Shown: piece after piece, positions 22,991 to 35,556 of the stretch
Layout of the letters: each line of letters begins with the position of its first letter
Numbering within the stretch: position 1 is the stretch's first letter
Assembly (NCBI RefSeq): GCF_030704535.1
Contig: NC_081807.1
Span: 7,714,001-7,778,000, forward strand
DNA from: Vitis vinifera
Lineage: Eukaryota > Streptophyta > Magnoliopsida > Vitales > Vitaceae
Length of the DNA: 64,000 nt
Direction of reading: 5' to 3'
Position numbers and translations under genes: made by a program
The notes under the pieces: model-generated
What the model was told of the DNA's origin: nothing
Databases searched by the model: none
What the model saw: the letters and a program-made list of their open reading frames with translations, nothing else

Positions 22991-25192
22991 TTTACCAATT
23001 CAGAAGTACATTTTTTTCACCAACAATCAAATCAATCTATTTCACAATATTACAACCAAGGAAAATTTTTACAACAAATACAAAATAAACAAATGAAAAT
23101 TATAATCAATTGAGACATATTTTATATAATAAAGAACAATATTTGTTGTATATTAGACATGTTAGGGGTATGCTAAAGAACCCACAACTGCCCAGTTTCA
23201 TAAGAAATTTGAAATTTTCAAAATTTTACCTTATCGTAATGTTATTGTATTTGTATTGTAATTGTAGTGTATTTTTATTGTAACTCTATATTTTTATATA
23301 TATATATATAAAAAAATTTTATAGATTTTTTTATCCATCATTGGATTATCATGAACAACTTCATGTATTGAAATTACAATAGTGTATTTTTATTGTCTTT
23401 TTATAATTTTGGCTTGCAAGGATGCTTTATGATAGGAATACAACATGATACCCTAGAAATGCCAGTTCAGTAAAAAACAATTCAATAGTTTGTCATTTTG
23501 GTATATTGTAATGTATCGTAATGTTAATGTTTTTTCATTGTAACTGTATTGCATTTGTATTGTACTTGTACTTTATAACTGAAGTAATGGTTCTTTTACA
23601 CAACCTTCAAACTATTAGGCATTCAACTCATCATACCAAAATAATACTTATACAAAAAGGTAACAAATTCATAACAAAAATATAGTGATCTTAACTTTTT
23701 AACAAATTCATAATAAAAGACAAAGTGGTCCCATACAAAGGGGATTTCAGTTTTCAATGAAAATCCAAATATGTTCATAAATACACAAACAAAGTGGTCC
23801 CAAACAAACATGAAACAATTGAGAAAATTTTTTCTTCTATCATGTCAAAAAAGTCTTAACAACAAAACTAAAGTGCAAACATTTTCAATGGAAATAAATA
23901 ATAATCATATCAAACAACCCACCCAGAAAATAAATTAAAAATAAAAATACATCTTCAATATGACCAAAATAATATTAAAAAAATTCAAAATAATAAATTT
24001 AAATAACATTTTACACAAAAAATGTAATTTCTTTCTCAAAACCTCCTTCAATATTTCAAATCTAATATCTTAGATCTACATTGTTAAAATTATTAACTTT
24101 TCGTTCTTTCAATCTGATTTTTAAATTATTTATTTATTTATTTGCATAAACTAACGTATTTTTGTTTTTTTGGCATTTAAAAAAAAACTTACCTTTAATG
24201 GATTTCTTGCTAGATTCACACAAAAAAACAAACTTTGTGTAAATGTTTTAGATCATGACCTAAAGTGCTGAACCTTTTTCCTTTTTCCTTTTTTTCTTCT
24301 ACAACACAGACAAACTGCAGGTAGGTTAAAGAAGACTCTTTTTTCTTTGCTGTTGCTTTTCACTTATTAATGGTAGTTTTGGAATTTAAACAAAATAAGG
24401 ACTTTGGAAGAATTATCATAATTTTACCATACCCTTCAGAAGAATTATCAAATTTACCCACCATTTTTTATCATATTTTTCCCTAGCCTACCCTTAAGGG
24501 TAATTCTCCCATTTATCTATTAGGTAATTTAATGCAATAAAATATTAAAAGTTAGGATACAGATCAACTCTGAGGTGTGGAACTCAGGTTAATCTCGTTA
24601 GACCATGCATTTTGATTACCGTAAGACTATTAAATTACATACCCTTGTTTTGACTAAAGGTTTATACTTGAGATCCCCAATCTTGATTAATTGAATCACA
24701 AATCAATAATTATTTTATAATTTAAATAGGTTTATTTAGAAAATTTTCATCTACATCTTATTCTAATTTTTTTGAATTATATATATATATTTGAATCTAA
24801 GAACAAATAAACATATTAAAACTGATCTCAGAGGACGACAATGCGAAATACTATAAAGCCGTGGTAATTTTATCTCTGGTTTTTCTTGGTTAGAGTTATC
24901 ATGTATTTAGGCTTTAGTATTTTATTTACAACAGAGATTTATGGTCACCCATGTCTCTAAGATTAACCCTTGTTTGATTCTCTAATAATATATGTTTGTT
25001 TGATTGCCACTAACATTGTATTTGATTTCTCATAAAACAAATAAAAGATGTTTGCTTTATTGCCAACAACATTGTACGTATTTGATTCTTCATAAGTAGA
25101 AAAATAAAAAAAAAATAAAAACCCAATAATTCTTTTCATTGAAATTCATATATAATCCACAATCTAGAAAAAAAAAAAAAAAACAAACAAAA
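22991..25192. other. Gene-free AT-rich interval
   Basis: No gene is seen. Repeated TATTGTAATTGTATTGTA-like low-complexity stretches occur near 23235 and 23530. They may be subterminal sequence of the Mutator-like element, but no matching opposite end was found. Confidence 0.4.
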
Positions 25193-25264
25193 AGGGCCCA
25201 ACCGGGTTCGAACCGGTGACCTCTTGATCTGCAGTCAAATGCTCTACCACTGAGCTATGGACCC
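25193..25264 (-). tRNA. tRNA-Cys (GCA)
   Basis: The minus strand folds as a complete 72-nt tRNA. The 7-bp acceptor stem is GGGTCCA with TGGGCCC (one G-T pair), discriminator base T. The D arm contains AGCTCAGTGGTAGAGC, the internal A box. The anticodon loop is CTGCAGA with anticodon GCA. The T arm has GGTTCGAACC, the internal B box. There is no intron. A long T-run beginning a few bases past the 3' end is a strong RNA polymerase III terminator. No 3' CCA is encoded, as expected for a nuclear gene. The sequence looks intact and functional. Confidence 0.95.
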
Positions 25265-25395
25265 TTGATGGCTTGAACAAATAGATATTTATAACCTTAA
25301 CTCTTATTTCAAAACTATGTGATCTCAATAAGGATGCAACCCACATTTTTTACTTTACAACCAAAAGAAATCAAGTTGATCCAATAATCCTAAAT

Positions 25396-26481
25396 TTTTA
25401 CCATGAAAGTGTTCATTGTAAATAAAGAACAATTTGTTATGATTACTGTATTATGATGAAAAATTTTCATCATAAGGTTTATAGACAAAAATTCATTACT
25501 AATTATCATGATATACAAATCTCTTGTTTTATCATAGAAAGTTAAGCAATGTATGCAAAATTTGAAGTATCACTGAATGATCACATTTTATGATGCAAGA
25601 AATCTTCATAAAAAATAACAAACTTTTGTCATTAGATATTGTCATTTCATCACTAAAGAGATATTGTTGTAACAAAAATAATACAATTTTGATAGAAAAT
25701 GCCTATTTTTTATGATGAAAATTATCATCACCAAAAATATATCTTTAGTAATATTTTTGAGCTTGATTCCATTTCGAAAGTCATGATGCCCATCTTAAGT
25801 ATATAAGGAAGACATTTTATCCCTTTAATAATTAAGGTATTGACTTGTAATTCCCGTGATTCAAACTCATGACCCTTCACTTTATAATCATTTTGTTTTG
25901 TCATATCTTCTATGAAGCATTTGATATTTAAAGAGATATGCTAAACTTTTAATTAAATTTAACATTACCCTTATCTCTACACCTATCTAAAATTAAGATT
26001 ATTTTTCATAGTTATATTAATAAAATGGTTAAAAGTTGAAAAAAAAAATTAAAGATCTCAAAATAAACTTCATAGAATGATTAATTCTTATGTGTATGCA
26101 AACATTTGGTACAACAAATATCCACTTTTACCACAAAAGTGTTTGTCGTAAATAAATAATAGTTCATCATTATGAGTGTTTTGTGATGAAAAAGTTTTAT
26201 CACGAGGTCTATAGACAAAAGTCTATCACTAAAAATCACGATTTACAATTCTTCTCTTTCATCATGAAAATTTAAACATTGATGACAAAATTGGAATTAT
26301 TATTGAATAATCACATTTAATGTTGCAAAAAAAAAAAAAATTCATCATAGAAAATAATAAAATTTGTCACTAGATACTACCATTTTGTTACTAAAAGAGC
26401 TATTTTTTGTGACAAAAATAATACAATTTCATCACACAAATACGTATTTTTTATGACAAATAATTTTTCATTAATTATGAA
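25396..26481. repeat. Two diverged direct copies of a roughly 360-bp repeat
   Basis: Copy 1 is about 25396-25754 and copy 2 about 26122-26481, some 725 bp apart. Both follow the same order of motifs: AAAGTGTT..TGTAAATAAA; a TGATGAAAA..TTTTATCA palindrome; TATAGACAAAA; CACTAA; AATAATACAATTT; ATTTTTTATGA; and ATCTTTAGTAA. Similarity is roughly 70-75% by eye. Dense ATCACTAAA and TTTAGTGATG-like motifs on both strands resemble subterminal repeats of CACTA-type DNA transposons, but no terminal CACTA ends with a 3-bp duplication were found. Confidence 0.5.
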
Positions 26482-26649
26482 AAATGTATCTTTAGTAAGT
26501 GAATATTATATATATATTTTTAAAAAGATCGAAGATAAAATGTAGGAATTATGTGAATTGAAATATAAGGAAAGTTAAAATTTTAAGTAAAGAAATATTT
26601 TGAAAAATATGGTACTTATGTAATTGAAAGAAAAGGAAAGTTAAAATTT

Positions 26650-26650
<1 letters not shown>

Positions 26651-26725
<75 letters not shown>
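26651..26725. repeat. (TA)n microsatellite, about 75 bp
   Basis: An uninterrupted TA dinucleotide run of about 37 units. Confidence 0.97.
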
Positions 26726-26728
<3 letters not shown>

Positions 26729-27396
26729 TAGGTAAAAAAATAAGAAAAAAAATTTATTTATTTATTATATGTTTTGTCTTTTATCATAGAATATATGCAA
26801 TCTCAGACATCATATTCATTTATTTCTTAAATTTTTTGTAATTAAACATCATATGATACAATGGTAAATACACATACAACAAAATATATTTATCAAATAG
26901 GATAAAATAATGAATCAAATTCATGACATTATATGTTTGTGAGGTATCCTAGTATTATAAGAATCAGACTTACTTAGGTAAGGTCATGATTTTTATTACT
27001 AAATAGAAATTCTCTCAAATTAATCTCATTGTTTTAAACTAGAAAGTTTATAAGACAAGATTTACGTACCTTCTTATTTTATACCTAACTATGAAAGTGG
27101 AACTACTTTAAGCAATTCACTTCCATATCTAAGTTAATTGTCTAACCATTACCCTTGACATCATCGTTACTAAATAAAGAGTTTCATCTTAAGAATTAGT
27201 CACTTCAATTATTAACATGTATAGTTCAATCAAAATGAAAGTCTACTTCCATTGATTCCTTATTTCAATCTATTTTTAGTCTAGTGAAAAAATAAAATAA
27301 AAATGGACTTGAAAATGGAGGCTATGGGCTTGCCAAGGCCTTCTCTCACTTATCTATTAAAATTTAAGAGCTTTTGAAAGTAGCCATCCTTGTTAA

Positions 27397-28029
27397 TAAA
27401 TTTACCCAATTGCTATTCGCAACACCAATTTTACTAATGCAGCATTTTACATTCCTAAACTACCCTCCCTTATTTCTTTCTCCTCCCCCTCCTCTCCCAC
27501 TCTTCTCTCTTTTCTCCTCTCTCCTCTCTCTTCCCAACCTCACGTCCCAATTGCACCCTTTTTTTATTTTCTTTTTCTTTTTTTTTCCCCAACCCACCCC
27601 ACATTTTAGCATTTTTTTCTTTTACTTTTATCTTCCTTTTCATCTCTACCCACCCAACCCTTCACCCCATGTAAACTTTGTTTTTTTTTTTTTTTTTTTT
27701 TCATTTCTTTTATTTTTTCACACACAATTGTTTTTCATATTCTTTTTCTATTTTAAAACAAAATAATTTCTTTAAATAATAAATTATAAAATAAATCTTA
27801 CCTAAAAATTGTCATTAAATGATTGAATTTCATCATTCATTGTCTTTCATATGTTATTTGTAGTCTTAATCAACTAGAATTTAGGTTTAATATGTTGAGA
27901 GGAAGTTAAAGAGAGTTTTTTATTTTATTTTATTTTATTTATTAAAAAGGGAATATGTGAAAAAAATATGACAAAAAAGTGTTACGTTTAACAAAATGGA
28001 TGTTGCGAATAGCAAACCCCCTAAATTTA
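27397..28029. mobile_element. Non-autonomous TIR element with pyrimidine-rich core
   Basis: The ends are mirror images around a shared 15-bp core, TTGCTATTCGCAACA. The left end reads ATTGCTATTCGCAACACCAA from 27409. The right end, about 27993-28018, is its reverse complement with a few mismatches. The 8-bp word TAAATTTA borders both sides (27397-27404 and 28022-28029). Because it is its own reverse complement it could be either a target duplication (hAT-sized) or the outermost TIR. The interior has a strongly CT-biased stretch at 27465-27730 and no real gene. Confidence 0.65.
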
Positions 28030-28427
28030 TCAACTAGGGAGAATCTGATTAATTTTAAGGCAATATCTATTTACCTAAATTAGAGATCTAGTGTAATAAA
28101 GAAAGTCCCCTTTAAAAATTTGAAAATCCAAAAGAAAACTGAATTTTTAAAAATAAAAGGCATTTCTTAGAAAAAAAAATCATAAAACACTTCAAGAATA
28201 CTTTATAAGGAAACTTGGCTTTTAAAGAATTCAAGAAACTCTGTTTTTAAAATTTACTTATCTTACAATATTCCAGTTTAATAGACATTCTTAATTGGAA
28301 TATGAGTATGAAATTATTCATGATAACTCTATTTCAATCAAGGATATATTAGTTTCAATTATCATGCATTCAAGTGCTTGTGCAGGCGCGCATGTGCGCA
28401 CACACACAAATAGCACGAGATGCAAAA

Positions 28428-28528
28428 TCAAGATAATTGGTGATGTCATATGCAAAATAAAAGGAAGCAAGATGATTGGTCATCCCATATACAAAATATA
28501 AGGAAGCAAGATAATTGGTGATCCCATG
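28428..28528. repeat. 39-bp minisatellite, 2.6 copies
   Basis: CAAGATAATTGGTGATG... recurs at 28428, 28467 and 28506 with a few substitutions; the third unit is partial. It is preceded by a short CA/GC-alternating tract at 28385-28410. Confidence 0.8.
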
Positions 28529-28529
28529 G

Positions 28530-29037
28530 CTATAGGTTTCCAATTTTCCTTAAATTAGCAATCATTTGTGGATCATTTTCGACCCTTGAAAAAAATAAAA
28601 AATTTTGACATAACTTTTTACCATTTAAAGCCCATATTGTATCCTGATTTCTATCCAAAAACGTAGACCAAATCTTGGCCCATGAAGCTCTAAAAAACCA
28701 ACAGCTCATGGATGCAATGGGTTTTGGGGACTTGCATTTCTTTGTTCCCATACCCTGAATCAAATAGGTACATGATAACTACCTAGGCCTATGCAATGGA
28801 AGTGAAAAATAACAGTTTTAACATTCCAGGATCTAGATTAAAGGCATTAGAAAACTTCAACTCCAATTTGGGTACCGGTGATCCCCAATCAATTTGGGGG
28901 ACGGGGGGCAGTGGTGAGGGGGTGGGGGTTTATTTTTTTCCTTTCTGGTCACAGTTGTGCAGTTCACTTTCATATCCACAATGGTTACTGTTGGTTTGGG
29001 AAAGTACTCCCAGTTTGCATTCTGCATACAATTTTTA
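28530..29037. other. Gene-free stretch before MATH pseudogene B1
   Basis: No gene is supported. A G-rich tract lies at 28896-28930. A minus-strand frame with a WFFRASWAKIW segment near 28680 could be a remnant of a MATH terminal exon, but this is too weak to call. Confidence 0.3.
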
Positions 29038-29893
29038 TGAGAAATGGTTTTAGAGGGATATGCTTTTGCTCTTTGCTGAAAGAACCTTTGTGATAGAGCA
29101 TTAACTTCATATCTCATTAATATGGAAAGCAAAAGTTAATTGATTAGATCTAGAATCAAGTCTAATAGATTGGATAGAATATTAGCTAAATTAAGAAGAT
29201 ATAAAATATACCAATTGAAGTTTCCAAAAGTAAATGAACAAGAGTGGATAAGCTCCTCTTGTATAGTTGAGAATTCACTCATTACCCACAGAAAGGTACA
29301 TAAAATTAACAGATTCCATTACCATGTTGAAACACTCGGTGGATTCAGAAACAAAAACTTCCGCTCCAAACATGCATGAGTCATCAACAAGGTACCATTG
29401 TTGATGTACCCGGCAAGAGCAGTTTCGAAAAATGCCATTGATTAGTAGGGGCATGTAAGTGCCTTACTTTGCCATTGGCATCTAAAAAGCTGAGATTTAT
29501 TGATAAATATTAGTGTAGTAATAGACTAAGATGAATTAAAGTTCTGAGTACTTATCATGGATATGATTAAACACGATCAACTTCAAGTTGGCATTCGCCC
29601 TCCAGCCCAGGGAAAGAATCCCTATTCACTATTGACAACTAGAGACAGATGTGCGACCCTTCCCATCGCATATCTTGTTTCCATTTGGATAGTAGAGACA
29701 GAAGCTCCTGTAAATGTAACAATATTGGATGAACAAACTTGTTTTGAAGCAGGAGTTTGAAAACCATGCTTCTGAACATAACAAGCTTCAAATTCACCAG
29801 ATTCATATTATTCAATCTGTGTTCAAAAGTAGATAGTAAGAATCTTCCAAATGTGTAATGCGCTGGTGGGATGTATCTCCATGTTTTTAATTT
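29038..29893 (-). pseudogene. Degenerate two-MATH-domain gene, copy B1
   Basis: Pieces of four exons follow the family order on the minus strand. The exon-2 relic at about 29756-29893 has IHPTSALHIWK in one frame and PAHYTFGRFLLS in another. The exon-3 relic is at about 29550-29700 (LGWRANANLKLIVFNHIHDK). The exon-4 relic, starting at 29481 after a TTTTTAG acceptor, has DANGKVRHLHA, VDDSCMFGAEVFV, then FSTIQEELIHS one frame over. The exon-5 relic is at about 29038-29111 (KLMLYHKGSFSKEQK). Multiple frameshifts and stops separate these pieces. It is much more diverged than the other copies, so it is an older member of the cluster. Confidence 0.7.
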
Positions 29894-30321
29894 TTGCTGC
29901 CATATATTTAGAACAATCATGCATCATGTTAAGGTATATTTCTATTTCAAAACATAACAAGTAGTGTAGTGATGTGCGGTAAATATAAATCTTCACCATG
30001 GAATGAGTCTGTTGGGCTTGCTGGTTACAGACAAGACAGGGAAGTGATAATTCCAAAGCTAGCTAGCTGCTAAAAGGAAAAAAAAAAAAAAAAAAAACCA
30101 GGAGTTATCTAAAATAAATTAAAAAAAAATTAAAAAATAAAAGAGAAATGCACCATGGCATTTTGTTGTGCAAGTTGAAAACTGCCTTTTGAAATAAGGC
30201 AAAACATGCCATGAGTTACTCTCAGCTTCTCTATAATGCGATACATACTTTGGCCTAAACATAATGTATTTAGAATAAGGACATCTTACTTTTTTAATTA
30301 GAGATTTCTTTAAATGCCTTA

Positions 30322-31882
30322 TTAGATATTCTTCAAATGCTTCATGAGTGTAATCTGCACTTCAACCATCAAAGTATCCTTTAATATGTAGCCGTTCAGT
30401 TTGTCGTGATTGAGATCACTCAGAGAGACCATATCTGGAAATACCCAAATTTTTATCGAGTCACAGAACCAAATCTCAGCTGCAAATAGAGAAATAAAAA
30501 GACAGTCATGCTTTTTAGTTAAACAAATCAAACTTCAGAAGGAGGAAATTAAGGATTAATATTTTGTGTAACAAAATCAAAACAATGAAAACAATAATAC
30601 TAGTTTAACAATGTAAAATATGTAGCTTACCATTTGATTTAGCATGCCTACCGCGGCATTGATTCTTTGTCAACAACTCAAATTCAGCATAAAATTTTGT
30701 TGGATGATGAAGTGTTTCAGCCAGCCCTAGAAAGAGGGACAGGCTTTTGTTCTTTGCCTTACCATTACCTTCTGGGTAGAGACTCAACTTCCTGAATCAT
30801 TTAGGTAGAGCAAGAAATAAACAAACAGCTCAAATTTGCTATACTGTAATCAAGAAAGAGAAATAAGGGAAGTACATAACACATGCCCTTTATATTCTTT
30901 AACGTTGAATATTTCAGAGTGAAGGACTTCCTCATTCAGTGTGGAGAAATTCTTAATCACCCAAGTGAAAGTACCACCAACAGGATCCTTTAGCATGGAA
31001 GGACACTCCCCTTTGCCACTATATTTAATAACAAAAACCTCTGCTCCGAAAATGCAAGAATCATCCATCAAGTATCCATTACGAGGATCCTTGAGAACAT
31101 CCAGTGAAAGAAACCGAGCAAACCCACATGGAGTCTTCATCACATTGAAGTGCCTTACCTTCCCATCAGCATCTAAGTAGATGAGTGCATAATATTAGTA
31201 CATGCTGTCTTCATCATAAAACTGTAAAAGAGGTGTATTAGCTAGGAAAAAGACTACCTTGGACAGTTAAGTACTTTTCATCCATATGATTGAACACAAA
31301 AAATTTGAAGTTGACAGTAACCTCCCACCCAGGGGGAAGATTTTGAGCATCTGATATTTCTAAATAGAGGGATATCTGACCTTCCCCGTCACTTTTTTTT
31401 TATTCCCATTTAGGTAGATACAGATTCTCCTGCAAATGTACAAGTATTTTAATTTTGAGCAAAAGCAGTAATAAGAAAAGTGGAAAAGAGGATTCAAAAG
31501 AAATCCACCATTTGTAGCCACCCGCTTCAAAATCCCCTGAATCATATTTTTTTAATGCTTGTGTTTAGAAGCACGGAAACAGACTCTACCCTGAATAAGT
31601 AATGGGCTGGTTGGATCGATCTTAATGTTCTTGAAACTTCTGCAAAATATTCCAAGCATGTAAACATCGTATTAGTGTGTACTTCTGCATGGTAAAGTAA
31701 TGGCTTGTAAAAACTAATGTTGAAATGTAATAAGGATTGATTTCAAGATCTTCTCTGCCATTAGTAATTGAACACTGTATATTAGCTTTGAGAATATGTA
31801 TACACACACATGAATATGTGTATGTGTGTGAAGACGTTGAGAGAATGAAGAAACAAAACTGACCAGGTAATTCCTCCTCCAT
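30322..31882 (-). pseudogene. Two-MATH-domain gene, copy B2, frameshifted
   Basis: All six family exons are present: 31864-31882, 31509-31639, 31258-31429, 30887-31172, 30631-30791 and 30322-30479. Exon 2 has one extra A in an A7 run (about 31546-31552), which shifts the frame straight into TGA. Exon 3 has two extra As in an A9 run (about 31393-31401). Together the two insertions add three bases and restore the original frame downstream, but the stop in exon 2 remains. The Trp codon split by intron 4 has become GGG, with the GC donor at 30885-30886 retained. The remaining exons are open and close to the intact copies, so inactivation is recent. Homopolymer sequencing error is an alternative. 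Confidence 0.85.
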
Positions 31883-32056
31883 GGCTAGAAACCTCTCTGA
31901 TCCGAAAGATTGTAAAAGATAAAGATTTGTTAACGAAGGGAGAGGTAGTTTCAAGGGTACAGTGAAGAGACCAATGGTTGTGGTTGTTTGGCTGCAGGCG
32001 TGTGGGTGTTTTAATGCTGGGTAAAGTTTGGTTTGGTTGTGGCTAAGTAACCCTAT

Positions 32057-32156
32057 CCATTGTATCATGTCAGTTGGTTCATTTGATACAACATTCCAAT
32101 CAAAGTTTTGTACCTTCATCATGGGCTATTGTCCCTTAGGTTCCCATGGAATTCCA
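32057..32156. repeat. 100-bp block, identical copy at 37475-37574
   Basis: The block from CCATTGTATCATGTCAG to ATGGAATTCCA is identical base for base at both places. At 32 kb it follows the promoter-like sequence of MATH copy B2 directly. At 37.4 kb it is preceded by GGTTGTGGCT, part of the same promoter block, with the intervening bases deleted. It marks one edge of the MATH-gene duplication unit. Confidence 0.92.
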
Positions 32157-32479
32157 TCAGTCCACTTCGTTAAATGGAACAGTCCCCATTATTAATTAGG
32201 GTTGCATTTTTTTTCACAAGTGTTTTCGGCAAGCCAAACACAACACCTCTTTCCCATCTTAGCTTACTCAGCCCATTTTTCATATTGTATTCTCTGTTGT
32301 GACTCACTTCTTACTTAATGCATGCTGAAGGGAGTTATGTCTTCAGCTAGCAGTTAAATTTGGTAATATTTTTTAGATTTGTTTATTTCATTTGTTTGCA
32401 TTCAACCAACTGTTGATGCAAGATCGCTTAAAAGTTAAAGAGTTCGACTTGAGTGGGTAACATTAAACATGGTTAAAAA

Positions 32480-32690
32480 CTTATCGGGGATGTGATTAAA
32501 CACAAACATTGTTAAGTAATCATTCTCATTGATTTTCTTAATTCCGTTATTCTCCTGCGAATGTAATGATACTGGATGAGCAAATGCTTTGAAGCAGGAG
32601 TTAAGAAAACCATATTCTTAGCAAACCCACCATTTGTGGCCACAAGCTTCAAATTCACCTGATTCAAAATTTTCATTCTTTCTATTGAAA
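32480..32690 (-). pseudogene. MATH gene relic, parts of two exons
   Basis: At about 32612-32672 the minus strand encodes NFESGEFEACGHKW followed directly by GTGGG, the same residues and donor as the end of exon 2 in the intact genes. At about 32485-32510 a piece of exon 3 (FNHIPDK-like) remains. The rest is missing. Confidence 0.55.
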
Positions 32691-33147
32691 AGTATGCATG
32701 GTGAATAGCTATGTGTAGAATGGGGAGTTCAGGATTGGGTATAGATCGATATAAGGACTCATGTTTTTATCATTTGTAATATAGTATAATAAACTCTCTT
32801 ATTCGTAAATGTAGACATGGTTGGTAGAATCACATTATGCTCTTCAGAAACATTAGTACACCTCATTGCTGAGTGGGGAATTGAAAGATACATACTGTGT
32901 CCTAGAGCTGAACTGAATTGTCCCTGCTCAGAATCAAAGATTTACTTTAACAGATTGAAACTGGCAAACTAGAAGTGAAATATAATTTCAACTTAAACCA
33001 AACAAGCCAAACCATGACATGAGTTAAAGCAGGGGAATATCTCTCCGCTTCTCTATAACTTACTGTAATACATACCTTGGTATAAACACAATGTAATTTA
33101 GAATAAGGACATCATACTTTTGCAATTTTGGATCTTTGAATCCATCA

Positions 33148-34797
33148 TTAGATATTCTTCGAATGCATCATGAGCAAAATCTTGGCTTCGACTATCAAAC
33201 TATCATTCAATAGGAAATCTTTGGATTTGTCATTGAGATCACTCAGAGAGACCATATCAGCAAAACCCCATTCTTTGTTCGAGTCACAGAACCAAACCTT
33301 AGCTGCAAATAGACAGTCAAATAAAAAGAAGGAAAAGGATTAATATTTGTTTGACAAAAGAAATATCTAAACATAATACATGGAAAACAATAGCATTTGT
33401 TTAAGAAAATAAAATATGTAATGTACCATTTGATTTAACATGCGATGGTTCAACATTTTCATCATTGCATTGATCCTTTATCAACAACTCGAATTCCATA
33501 TACAATTTCCTTTGATGATGAAGTGTTTCACAATCAGCCAGCTCTAGAAAGAGGCACAGGCTTTTGTTCTTTACTTTACCATTACCTTTTGGGTAGAGAC
33601 TCAACTTCCTGAATCATTTAGGTAGAGCAAGAAATAAACAAACAAACAACTCACATTTAGAATTTAATCCACTTCACTGCAATCAGGAGAGAAGATAAAT
33701 GAGGGAAATGCATTAACACATGCCATTTGATTTCTTTAATAGTGAATGTTTCAGAGTATAGGACTTCCTCATTCAGTGTGGAGAAATTCTCAATCACCCA
33801 AGTGAAAGTACCATCATCGGGATCCTTTATCATTGAAAGACACTCCCCTTTGCCACTGTATTTAATAACAAAAACCTCTGCTCCGAAAATGCAAGAATCA
33901 TCCATCAAGTATCCATTACAAGGATCCTTGAGAACATCCAGTGAAAGAAACTGAGCAAACCCACATCGAGACTTCATCACATTGAAGTCCCTTACCTTCC
34001 CATCAGCATCTAAGTAGATGAGTGCATTCTATTAGTGTATGCTATCTTGACCATAGAACCGTAAAAGACGTGTATTAGACAAGAAAAAGACTACCTTGGA
34101 CAGTTAAGTACTTCTCATGTATATGATTAAACACAAACAATTTGAAGTTGACAGTAACCTCCCACCCAACAGGAAGCTTTTGAGCATCTGATATTTCTAA
34201 ATAGAGGGAGATGTGATCTTCCCCGCCACTTTTTTTATTCCCATTTGGGTAGAGACACAATCTCCTGCAAATATAAAAGTACTTCAATTACGACCAAAAG
34301 CAGAAAAAAAAAAAAAGGTAAAAATTAGGATTCAAAATAAACCCACCATCTGTAGCCACCCACTTTAAATGAACCTGATTCATATTTTTCAATATCTGTG
34401 TTAAGAAGCACTGACACAGATTCTACCCTGAATAAGTAATGGGCTGGTTTGATAGATCTTAATGTTCTTGATATTGCTGCAAATTAAATATTTAAAAGCA
34501 TGAAAACATAGTATTAGTATGTACTTGTGGATGGTAAAGTAATGGCTGACCAAAAGTGATCTTCAAGTGTAATAATAAGGCTTGAATATCATCAAGCTTG
34601 AAGGCAAACAAGTCATAAAGAAGGAATATAGAGCATACAAGTGGTACTGTTACAGATAGAGGTAGGATGCAAGGTCTTCTCTGCCACGACTAGTTCAACA
34701 GTGGAGATTAAGTTTGAGAACTTGTCCGTATAAACCTATCAAGATGTTGAGAGGAGGAAGGAGAGCTACACTGACCTGGTGGTTTTTCATCCGCCAT
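33148..34797 (-). CDS. Two-MATH-domain protein, copy C (six exons, 314 aa)
   Basis: Exons are 34776-34797, 34347-34476, 34095-34264, 33724-34009, 33427-33608 and 33148-33302, totalling 945 nt with no internal stop. The protein starts MADEKPP and carries two MATH domains: about residues 8-125 (YLFRVESVSVLLNTDIEKY, GGYRW, LCLYPNG, VTVNFKLFVFNHIHEKY) and about 150-290 (GTFTWVIENFSTLNEEV, KLSLYPKG, KNKSLCLFLELAD, FELLIKDQ). Exon 5 is 15 nt longer than in copy A. Intron 4 has a GC donor (33722-33723). The TAA stop is followed at once by TGA. Copy C, its flanks and copy D form a recent segmental duplication. It is probably a peptide-binding adaptor; partner unknown. Confidence 0.9.
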
Positions 34798-34989
34798 GGC
34801 TGGAAACCTCTGATCCCCAAAAGATTGTATGAAATGAGTTGGTAAAGTAGACTTAGATGGGAAGAAAACTGCAGAAGGGGTTGACTAAAGGAGACTAAAG
34901 GTTTTATTCTTGTGTGTTTGGCTGCAGGATTGTGGGTGGACCCTCAATGACTTAAATCGTGATGATTCATTTTATTATTTCAATAAATA

Positions 34990-35556
34990 AAAAAGTAATA
35001 ATTTTTTATTTTGTAGTCCCACTGAGTCTTTTAACTTCTTTTGCTAATAGCTAGAGAAAGTGAAAAAAATAGGAAACATCATCTACCAATGTTATGGAGC
35101 TTGACCACATAAACAATTTTTTTTTTTTTTTTTTGTCTCTCTTAAATTTTTATTTTTTACAATCTCAATTTCTCATATTTCCTTATTGGCATAAGTATTT
35201 TTATTTTTTAAAATTTAAATGAAATTTTATTTCCCTCTTACTTTTTCCACATTTCTAATTTTTCTTTGAAACATGCTCATTAAAATTAAGTTCCATATGT
35301 TTGTTTTTGTACTTTTTACCTTTTAATATAATATTAATTTTTTTTCCCAAACTTACAATGGTTTTTCACTTAAATGATTACTTATGGTTGTTATTTCCTT
35401 AAAGAATATCTTTATTCTTTTTCTAAACTTCAAAGGATTATCCTTATTATATTTTAACTTTTTTTTTATAAGAAAAAATAGCTTATCATGAATGGATATA
35501 TAATAATATGTCCATGGATAAAGGATAAAGCAAAAGAAATGTTATTTGGTTTTATA
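34990..35556. other. Gene-free AT-rich interval
   Basis: Nothing coding is seen. The stretch at 35040-35400 is similar to 41370-41800 (motifs AAACATCATCTACCAATGTTATGG, cut here; TTAAATTTTTATTTTTTA; AAATTAAGTTCCATATG). It is thus the far flank of the duplicated MATH unit. Confidence 0.6.

Noticed and set aside
19700..23600. TIR pair for the Mutator-like element based on repeated ATCGTAATGTTA-type words
   Set aside because: The words recur in the same orientation as low-complexity sequence and do not form an inverted pair with a 9-bp duplication.
25164..25346. 60-aa minus-strand frame
   Set aside because: It overlaps the tRNA-Cys gene and is a chance reading of it.
27374..27766. 130-aa open frame rich in Pro, Phe and Ser (+)
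   Set aside because: It is produced by a CT-only stretch inside a TIR element; no domain, no codon structure.
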